A stretch of DNA of 5,041 nt, from contig CAZMRK010000613.1 in assembly GCA_964568355.1 (NCBI GenBank), positions 1-5,041 on the forward strand, given 5' to 3'. Below the pieces are notes generated by a model. The model did not search any database. It saw only the letters and a program-made list of their open reading frames with translations, and had not been told where the DNA came from. Below, piece after piece: positions 1-5,041 of this stretch. Both the position numbers and the translations under genes were made by a program. Every line of letters starts with the position of its first letter. Position 1 is the stretch's first letter. The DNA comes from JAJPJX01 sp964568355 (GTDB taxonomy: Bacteria > Acidobacteriota > Terriglobia > Bryobacterales > Bryobacteraceae).

Positions 1-120
1 GACCGGGAACTCTCCGCGCTGCGGGCCTCACTCTTCGATCCGGAATTCGAACCGCTGGTCACGGCCAAAAGTCCGCGGGGCGGCCGGGACATTCTGCAGG
101 CCAGCGCCAATAACTTCTAG
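1..120 (+). pseudogene. Upstream fragment of the interrupted M49 peptidase gene, ending at an in-frame amber codon
   Basis: The frame is open from base 1 and encodes 39 residues before TAG at 118-120. It is the same frame as the peptidase sequence that resumes directly after the stop. The translation has the composition of dipeptidyl-peptidase III just ahead of the catalytic region (LFDPEFEPLV, then KSPRGGRDILQASANNF, then the stop, then SGIGLADL). As I remember human DPP3, a TTYFSGN stretch aligns here, so the TAG replaces an aromatic residue (Phe in human, probably Tyr in bacterial relatives; TAC or TAT to TAG is one base change). The true start and any signal peptide lie left of the window. 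The fragment is most simply the 5' part of the gene whose remainder is at 142-1530. It could also be intact coding sequence if the TAG is a base-call error. Confidence 0.75.
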
Positions 121-141
121 TCCGGGATCGGCCTGGCGGAC

Positions 142-1530
142 TTGAAGAATTTCCACGAGCGCTATCCGCTGAACTCGCGGCTGGTAAAGCGCGGCGATGG
201 CAGCCTGGCGGAAGAGGTGTATCGCGCGGGCACTTCCGACGGCAAGGTCCCGCCCGGACGCTACGCCGAGTTTCTGCGCAAGGTCAACAGCTACCTGGAG
301 AAGGCGCGCGTCTATGCCGACCCGGCGCAGGCAGAGGTGATCGCCAACCTGATCCGTTTCTACCAGACCGGCGACCCGCAGGACTGGCTGCACTTTGGCG
401 CAAGCTGGGTGCAGAATAACGCTCCGGTGGATTTCGCCAACGGCTTCATCGAGGTCTACCGCGACGCCCGTGGCGTCAAGGGCACCTCGCAGGCCTTTGT
501 CAGCATTACGGACCAGTCGCTCGAAACGCGCATGCGCAAGCTCTCGGAAAACGCGCAGTATTTCGAGGAGCAGTCGCCCTGGGCTCCCCAGTACAAAAAG
601 CAGGGCGTCAAGCCGCCGCTGGCCAAGGCCGTGGAGGCCGTGATCGAAACCGGCGATTTCCACGTGACCACCATCGGCGACAACCTGCCCAACGAGAACG
701 AAATCCACGAAAAGTACGGCACCAAGAGCTTCATGTTCACGGGCACCACACGCGCGCTCAATCACGCTACCGGCACCAGTTCGCTCGAAGAGTTTGCGGC
801 TTCGCCCGAGGAGATCGCCATCTGCAAAAAATACGGCGACGAGGCTGAAGACCTGATGACAGCGCTGCACGAGGTGATCGGCCACGGGTCGGGCAAGCTC
901 AATCCCAAGCTGACGCACGAGGCATCGTTTTACCTGAAAGAATACTTCTCGACGTTGGAAGAGGCGCGGGCGGACCTGATGGCTTTATGGAATGTCTGGG
1001 ACCCGAAGTTGAAAGAGCTGGGCCTGATCTCCCATCCGGACGTGGGCAAGGCCATGTACTACTCGGCCGCCCGGGTGATGCTGACCCAGCTCCGGCGCAT
1101 TCCCCGCGGCGACACGATCGAAGAAGACCACCAGCGTGACCGGCAGTTGATCGCCAACTACATCCGGGAGAAGACCGGCGCGATCGCCTGGGTGGAGCGC
1201 AACGGTAAGACCTATATCGAGCTGCGCGATTTCGCCAAAATGCGGCAGGGTGTCGGAATGCTGCTGGCGGAGTTGATGCGGATCAAGGCCGAAGGCGATT
1301 ACCAGGGCATCAAGGCCCTGGTCGACCGCTACGGAGTCCACTTCGATCCGAAGCTGCGAGATCAGGTGATGGTGCGCTACAAGAAGCTGGACCTGCCCTC
1401 GTACTGGGCGGGCATCAACGCCGATCTCACGGCGAAGTTCGGAGCAAAAGGCGAGGTCTTGGGCGTTACGATCTCTTACCCGCGCGATTATCTCCGCCAG
1501 CAGCTCAGCTACAGTCGCCTGTACCAGTAA
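142..1530 (+). CDS. Dipeptidyl-peptidase III family (M49) zinc metallopeptidase, catalytic part downstream of an in-frame stop
   Basis: Family M49 enzymes cleave dipeptides from the N-terminus of oligopeptides using one zinc ion. Numbering from the TTG at 142, the sequence shows the diagnostic HEVIGH motif (residues 243-248: zinc ligands His243 and His248, catalytic Glu244) and the second zinc motif EEARAD (273-278, with Glu274 the expected ligand). NLPN at 181-184 matches the substrate-binding NIPN of human DPP3. His330 in EDHQRDR probably matches the conserved active-site His of the family. Glu25-Val-Tyr27 may be the peptide N-terminus-binding pair. The 31-residue spacing from the first His to Glu274 is the short bacterial type. 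The 462 residues are less than the roughly 550-700 of the family because the N-terminal lobe is encoded upstream of the TAG at 118-120. The TTG has only a weak G-rich stretch before it, and family homology continues upstream, so it is not a credible native start. A restarted product would keep the zinc site but lack the N-terminal lobe and is unlikely to be a normal enzyme. The frame is otherwise free of stops and frameshifts. The gene converges on priA. Confidence 0.88.
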   Translation: MKNFHERYPLNSRLVKRGDGSLAEEVYRAGTSDGKVPPGRYAEFLRKVNSYLEKARVYADPAQAEVIANLIRFYQTGDPQDWLHFGASWVQNNAPVDFANGFIEVYRDARGVKGTSQAFVSITDQSLETRMRKLSENAQYFEEQSPWAPQYKKQGVKPPLAKAVEAVIETGDFHVTTIGDNLPNENEIHEKYGTKSFMFTGTTRALNHATGTSSLEEFAASPEEIAICKKYGDEAEDLMTALHEVIGHGSGKLNPKLTHEASFYLKEYFSTLEEARADLMALWNVWDPKLKELGLISHPDVGKAMYYSAARVMLTQLRRIPRGDTIEEDHQRDRQLIANYIREKTGAIAWVERNGKTYIELRDFAKMRQGVGMLLAELMRIKAEGDYQGIKALVDRYGVHFDPKLRDQVMVRYKKLDLPSYWAGINADLTAKFGAKGEVLGVTISYPRDYLRQQLSYSRLYQ

Positions 1531-1531
1531 G

Positions 1532-1612
1532 AAAACCGAAACTACCGGATCGGCCTCACCTCCACAAGTGCTTCATTCCATTAGGTCGGGCCAGAAAAAA
1601 CCGAAACTACCG
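1532..1612 (+). repeat. 16-nt direct repeat pair flanking the convergent intergenic spacer
   Basis: The 16-mer AAAACCGAAACTACCG occurs at 1532-1547, one base after the peptidase TAA, and again at 1597-1612, where it forms the left arm and loop of the terminator hairpin. The copies start 65 nt apart. The first copy is followed by unrelated sequence (GATCGGCC) and so lacks its own right arm. It could instead pair with the single right arm at 1612-1622, as a competitor of the local hairpin. It may be a remnant of a duplicated terminator arm. The match is exact and direct, but its function is unknown. Confidence 0.7.
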
Positions 1613-1622
1613 TTTCGGTTTT
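1597..1622. terminator. Bidirectional intrinsic terminator between the peptidase gene and priA
   Basis: AAAACCGAAAC (1597-1607) and GTTTCGGTTTT (1612-1622) are perfect reverse complements around a four-base loop (TACC on +). Read on the minus strand, the CCGAAAC/GTTTCGG core is followed by six Ts (1600 down to 1595), a good U-tract about 40 nt after the priA stop. On the plus strand only four Ts follow the core, so termination of the peptidase transcript, 66 nt past its stop, should be weaker. The position between two convergent genes fits a shared terminator. Confidence 0.82.
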
Positions 1623-1634
1623 CCGACACGAAGC

Positions 1635-1652
1635 CCAGGCAGGTCAGCCTGG
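1635..1652 (-). repeat. Short inverted repeat in the priA 3' untranslated region
   Basis: CCAGGC (1635-1640) and GCCTGG (1647-1652) form a 6-bp GC-rich stem with a 6-nt loop, 10 nt past the priA stop codon and just ahead of the terminator on the minus strand. No T-run follows it, so it is not a terminator by itself. It might add a second stem to the priA mRNA 3' end. A stem this short can arise by chance in GC-rich DNA. Confidence 0.35.
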
Positions 1653-1662
1653 ACATGCCAGT

Positions 1663-4089
1663 TCACGTAAGCGTCAAAGGGTCGACATCGATGACCAGTG
1701 CCGTCGCGCCCCACTTGTTAGCCAGAGCAAACTGACGAGTTCTCTGGAGCAGGTCGTTGAGCGCTTTGCGGCTGGCGGCTTTGATCAGAAACTGATAGCG
1801 GTATTCCGCTTTCAGGCGCACGACCGGCGCTTCCGCCGGCCCCAGAATCTTGATCTTTTCCGGCGGCGGCGTGAGATGATGAGCCAGCTCCGTGCTCATG
1901 CGCATGGCCATCTCCTGCTTCTCGTGCCGCACCAGAATATTGGCCATGGCGCTGAACGGTGGATAGTGCATCATGCGGCGAAACTCCAGTTCTTTGCGAT
2001 AGAACGCGGAATAATCCTGGGCCGCGGCCATGCGGATCGCGTAGTGATCGGGATTGATGGTCTGCACCAGCACGATGCCGGGAAGGCTGCCGCGTCCGGC
2101 GCGCCCGGCCACCTGGGTCAATAGCTGAAAGGTGCGCTCCGCGGCACGAAAATCGGGGATGCCCAGGCCGATATCGGCCGAAACCACGCCCACCAGCGTG
2201 ACATTGGGGATATCGTGCCCTTTGGCGATCATCTGCGTTCCCACCAGGATGTCGTAGTTACCCTCGCGAAAGCCTTCGAGAATGCTCTCATAGTGGCGCT
2301 TGCCGGTGGCGGTATCGCGGTCCAGGCGGGTGATACGGGCCTCCGGAAACGCGCTGTGCAGCTCGTCCTCCACCTTTTCCGAACCGACCCCGAGAAAGTA
2401 GATATGCTCGCTCTGGCACCGGGGGCAGACCGAAGGGACCTTCTCCGCATAGTTGCAGTAGTGGCAGAGCAGGCGCCGGTCGCGCCGATGAAAGGTCAGG
2501 GTGAGCGAGCAGTTGGCGCATTGGATGCGCTCGCCGCAGGCGCGGCAGGCCACAAAAGTGGAAAATCCGCGCCGGTTCAGCAGAATGATGGTCTGTTCTC
2601 CCAGTTCCAGACGCTGGCCGATAGCCTCCAGGAGGCGGCGGGAAAACGTGGCCTGCTTGCGCGTTTCGAGGAACTCGGTGCGCATATCGATCAGCTCCAC
2701 CTGGGGCATGGGCCGCGCCTCGATCCGGCCGGGGAGTTCAAGTAGCGTATACTTGCCGCGCTCGGCGTTGTAGCGGCTTTCCAGGCTGGGAGTGGCGGAA
2801 CCCAGCACAACACAGGCGCCGGCCGCCTGGGCGCGGACGATCGCCACGTCGCGGCCGTTATAGCGCGGCGTCTCTTCCTGCTTATAGCTCTGGTCGTGCT
2901 CTTCATCCACCACGATCAGGCCCAGATTCGATACCGGCGCAAAGACCCCGGAGCGCGTGCCCACCACGACCGAAGCCGCGCCGGAGCGGATGCGGCGCCA
3001 CTGGTCGGAGCGTTCGGTGCCGCTGAAGGCGCTGTGCAGAATCGCTACGCGCTCGCCGAAACGCTGGAAGAACTGCCCGGCCATGGCGGGAGTGAGCGCG
3101 ATCTCCGGGACCATCAACAGGGCGCCGCGCCCCTCGGCGATGGAAGCTGCGATGGCGTTGAGATAGACCTCGGTCTTGCCGGAACCGGTTACCCCGTGCA
3201 GCAGAAAGGTGCGGAACGCGCGCGCCTGGATCGCCGAGCGGATCTGGCAGAACGCCTCCGCCTGAGCCGGGTTCAGAACGTGCGGTGCGCGTATGGGACC
3301 GCTGGAATGGATCGGGACGGGCTCGGAGCGAAGGCGGACCAGCTTCTTTCGAGCCAGCGCACGGGCCGCCGTGCCGGCATTCCGGACCATGCCCTCCAGG
3401 TCCTTCAGATTATGGGAGCCGGGATGGAGGCTCAGAAAGGCCACGACTTCGCGCTCGGCTTTGTTGAGCTTCAGATCGGAAGACTCGCGCAGCAGCTCTA
3501 CACGCAGCTTTTCGGATGGCGCTCGCAAAGGATCGCGCTCGATCTGCACCTGCTCGGAAACGATAAATCCCTTGCGTTCGAGCGAGCGGATGGCCTTGTC
3601 GGCGAGAGGCAGCGTCTTGGAGAGATAGGATGCCGAGAGCGCGCGCCGCTCCAGCATACGCAGAACCGACACCACGGGATCGTCCGGCGCCGCATCGAGG
3701 ACCAACTGGCGCGCGGCATCGCGGCCGGAATCGGTGAGGCTATAGACCTTGCCCTGGCGAATCTCGGAAGTGATGGGCAGCATGGCGCGCAGCACCTCAC
3801 CCAACGGAGCGCAGTAATAACCTGCGATCCATCTGCCCAGCGCGATCAACTGCGAATCGAGCACCGGCTGCGGGTCCAGCAGGCGGAAGGCATCCCGGAC
3901 AGCGACATCGGGCTTCCGGTCGTGGCAGGCCAGCACCACCCCGGTCATTTTGCGCGCGCCGAAAGGGACCGCCAGCCGGCAGCCGGGCTGGACGCGGTGG
4001 CGCAAAGTTTCCGGCAGGCTGTAGGTGAACGGCTGATCGAGAGGAACCGGCAGACTCACATCGCAGTAGAGGTAGGCGCCTTCGGGCAT
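1663..4089 (-). CDS. priA: Primosomal protein N' (replication restart DNA helicase PriA)
   Basis: PriA is a cytoplasmic superfamily 2 3'-to-5' helicase that recognises abandoned replication forks and D-loops and reloads the replicative helicase. The 808-residue product is somewhat longer than E. coli PriA (732). In order: an N-terminal 3'-DNA-end-binding domain (about 5-105, with the typical VPLDQPFTYSLP and VPFGARKMTGVV stretches); a winged-helix region (about 110-260); a helicase core with Walker A GVTGSGKTEVY (299-309), VVGTRSGVFAP (375-385), DEEH box (395-398) running into SYKQ, and GSATPS (430-435); a zinc-binding insertion with all eight cysteines (515, 518, 524, 527, 542, 545, 555, 558); then GVGSEKVEDE (567-576), VGTQMIAKGHD (616-626) and motif VI QVAGRAGR (659-666); and a C-terminal domain to 808. 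The start is well fixed: an in-frame TGA lies at 4101-4099 with no other start codon after it, and a GAAGGAAG ribosome-binding site precedes the ATG. It lies 33 nt after the upstream permease-like gene and is probably co-transcribed with it. No key residue is missing. Confidence 0.98.
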   Translation of the reverse strand: MPEGAYLYCDVSLPVPLDQPFTYSLPETLRHRVQPGCRLAVPFGARKMTGVVLACHDRKPDVAVRDAFRLLDPQPVLDSQLIALGRWIAGYYCAPLGEVLRAMLPITSEIRQGKVYSLTDSGRDAARQLVLDAAPDDPVVSVLRMLERRALSASYLSKTLPLADKAIRSLERKGFIVSEQVQIERDPLRAPSEKLRVELLRESSDLKLNKAEREVVAFLSLHPGSHNLKDLEGMVRNAGTAARALARKKLVRLRSEPVPIHSSGPIRAPHVLNPAQAEAFCQIRSAIQARAFRTFLLHGVTGSGKTEVYLNAIAASIAEGRGALLMVPEIALTPAMAGQFFQRFGERVAILHSAFSGTERSDQWRRIRSGAASVVVGTRSGVFAPVSNLGLIVVDEEHDQSYKQEETPRYNGRDVAIVRAQAAGACVVLGSATPSLESRYNAERGKYTLLELPGRIEARPMPQVELIDMRTEFLETRKQATFSRRLLEAIGQRLELGEQTIILLNRRGFSTFVACRACGERIQCANCSLTLTFHRRDRRLLCHYCNYAEKVPSVCPRCQSEHIYFLGVGSEKVEDELHSAFPEARITRLDRDTATGKRHYESILEGFREGNYDILVGTQMIAKGHDIPNVTLVGVVSADIGLGIPDFRAAERTFQLLTQVAGRAGRGSLPGIVLVQTINPDHYAIRMAAAQDYSAFYRKELEFRRMMHYPPFSAMANILVRHEKQEMAMRMSTELAHHLTPPPEKIKILGPAEAPVVRLKAEYRYQFLIKAASRKALNDLLQRTRQFALANKWGATALVIDVDPLTLT

Positions 4090-4090
4090 G

Positions 4091-4100
4091 CTCTTCCTTC
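4091..4100 (-). promoter_or_regulatory. Ribosome-binding site of priA
   Basis: On the minus strand the bases just before the ATG read GAAGGAAGAGC, a purine-rich Shine-Dalgarno sequence about 5 nt from the start. An in-frame TGA at 4101-4099 overlaps its first bases and rules out any longer N-terminus, so this site decides the start. I see no convincing promoter in the 33-nt gap, which supports translation from a message begun upstream. Confidence 0.7.
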
Positions 4101-4122
4101 AGGATAACGAATGGCGGTTTGG

Positions 4123-5041
4123 CTACACGCTTTCGCCGCGATCCCACAGGCGGCCGCAATACCAGACCGAGCCGAGATAGAACGCCAGCGCCGCGGCGGC
4201 ATAAAGGGGGCTCTGGCGGGCGGCGGCGATGCCGGTGGACATCATCGCGGCTACCTGGACCGCGCCGGTGGGGAACAGGATGCCGCCGGTGAAGCGCCAG
4301 CGATGCTGCGGCATGGGCATCCGCACCGAAGCATGATGGCCGATGGCCAGCGCCACCAGGCCGCCCGCCAGCCCTGGAAGCGGAGCCAGGGGGAGCACCA
4401 GCAGGAACAGCACCAGCAAAAAGGCCGCATCCTTGGCCAGCAGGATCTGCCAGCCGCGCAGCGGCAGCAGGCGATAACGCGCCAGGCCTGAGGCCAGATC
4501 CAGACCGAACAGGCACTGAGAATAGGTACTCAAGGCCAACGCTACCAGCAGCGAAAGAACCGGCAGGGCTTCCGGATCGAGCGGCCTTCCCGACAGCCGG
4601 TAGAGGCTGGCGGCCAGGCAAAGCAGCAGAGCGATGTATGGATCGAGCACGCTGAGCATCTGCCGCAGATCCTTCTGGACCAGACTGCCGAGCGTGCCTG
4701 GCAGACGCGGCAGATCCCGCAGCAGGTTGCCCCGCGGAATCCTGACGGCCAGACGGGTGGCCGCAATCGAGAGCCCCTGGACCAGCACGGCAAACAGCAG
4801 GAAGCGCAATCCCAGCACCGGTTGAGCAGCCTTGAGCAGCAGCGCGACGGTGATCCAGACGACCGGGCTGAGCACCAGGCTGGCAAGACGCAGCCCAACG
4901 CGTTTCCGGCGGGAGAGGGGCCAAAGCCCCAGGCGATCCGGCGGGATCTTGCGCATGGGGTCGGCAGAGAGCGGAAAGAGCAGCAGCAAGCCCAGAACCA
5001 GCAGCAGGAACGTGGCGCTCGAAGGCTGCAACAGGAGCACG
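4123..5041 (-). CDS. Polytopic membrane protein resembling an ABC-2 type exporter permease (5' end outside window)
   Basis: The frame is open to the right window edge and ends in TAG at 4125-4123, giving at least 305 residues. The GTG at 5040-5038 could be read as a start, but it sits at the very edge with no visible ribosome-binding site, so the protein is probably longer. Numbering from that GTG, hydrophobic stretches at about 6-24, 51-69, 76-96, 134-147, 159-178, 205-233, 256-273 and 278-295 suggest seven or eight membrane helices. Basic loops include RKIPPDRLGLWPLSRRKR (30-47). The cytoplasmic-looking QKDLR (122-126) and the FGLD...RYRLLPLRGWQILLAKD segment (178-204) resemble large ABC-2 exporter permeases, in which a LysAsp-type loop and an RY-x-LLP-x-R segment recur. 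Substrate is unknown, and the partner ATPase, if any, would be upstream, outside the window. The gene lies 33 nt before priA, in the same frame. The membrane nature is clear; the family assignment is inference. Confidence 0.7.
   Translation of the reverse strand, partial: VLLLQPSSATFLLLVLGLLLLFPLSADPMRKIPPDRLGLWPLSRRKRVGLRLASLVLSPVVWITVALLLKAAQPVLGLRFLLFAVLVQGLSIAATRLAVRIPRGNLLRDLPRLPGTLGSLVQKDLRQMLSVLDPYIALLLCLAASLYRLSGRPLDPEALPVLSLLVALALSTYSQCLFGLDLASGLARYRLLPLRGWQILLAKDAAFLLVLFLLVLPLAPLPGLAGGLVALAIGHHASVRMPMPQHRWRFTGGILFPTGAVQVAAMMSTGIAAARQSPLYAAAALAFYLGSVWYCGRLWDRGESV

Noticed and set aside
118..120. Pyrrolysine or other programmed decoding of the TAG as a confident call
   Set aside because: No pyl genes, suppressor tRNA or special downstream structure is visible in the window, and another gene here ends in TAG. 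A mutation or base error is simpler.
28..918. 296-codon minus-strand frame opposite the peptidase gene
   Set aside because: The + strand here carries the conserved M49 motifs. The antisense translation has no recognisable family features.
1548..1596. Small RNA or small gene between the two hairpin-arm copies
   Set aside because: The stretch is under 50 nt, with no start codon plus ribosome-binding site, promoter or stable fold that I can see.
2896..4107. 403-codon open frame on the + strand antisense to priA
   Set aside because: It lies wholly opposite the strongly supported PriA coding sequence. Its translation is rich in Arg, Ala, Gly, Gln and His with no recognisable domain, as expected of a shadow frame in GC-rich DNA.
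3797..4924. 375-codon minus-strand frame overlapping the permease and the start of priA
   Set aside because: Its Pro/Ala/Gly/Arg-rich translation has no domain, and the overlapping frames encode a convincing membrane protein and PriA. It is an alternate-frame shadow.

Overview
The window is GC-rich bacterial chromosome carrying three protein-coding loci and no RNA genes, mobile elements or CRISPR repeats. The peptidase and helicase sequences resemble, from memory, those of Acidobacteriota (Solibacter/Bryobacter-like soil lineages). That taxonomic guess comes from protein flavour and base composition only and is of low to moderate confidence.

Left part (1-1530, + strand): a family M49 metallopeptidase of the dipeptidyl-peptidase III type. 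Its 5' end lies outside the window. The frame is open from base 1, encodes recognisable family sequence, and is broken by one in-frame TAG at 118-120. It then runs open to a TAA at 1528-1530 with every zinc and active-site motif present. The gene is therefore a very recent pseudogene, an assembly or sequencing error, or (least likely) a case of stop-codon readthrough. The TTG-started 462-residue frame at 142-1530 is what an automatic caller would report, but it is only part of the protein.

Middle (1531-1662): a short convergent intergenic region with a perfect 11-bp hairpin. The hairpin has a six-T run on the minus-strand side and four Ts on the plus side, so it fits a bidirectional terminator shared by the peptidase gene and priA. 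A 16-nt direct copy of its left arm and loop lies right after the peptidase stop codon.

Right part (1663-5041, - strand): an apparent two-gene transcription unit. A polytopic membrane protein resembling an ABC-2 type exporter permease, cut by the window's right edge, is followed after 33 nt by priA, which encodes the replication-restart helicase. PriA is full length with intact helicase motifs and all eight zinc-binding cysteines. No functional link between the permease and PriA is evident. I see no new multi-gene system here. The in-frame amber codon in the peptidase gene is the observation most worth checking.
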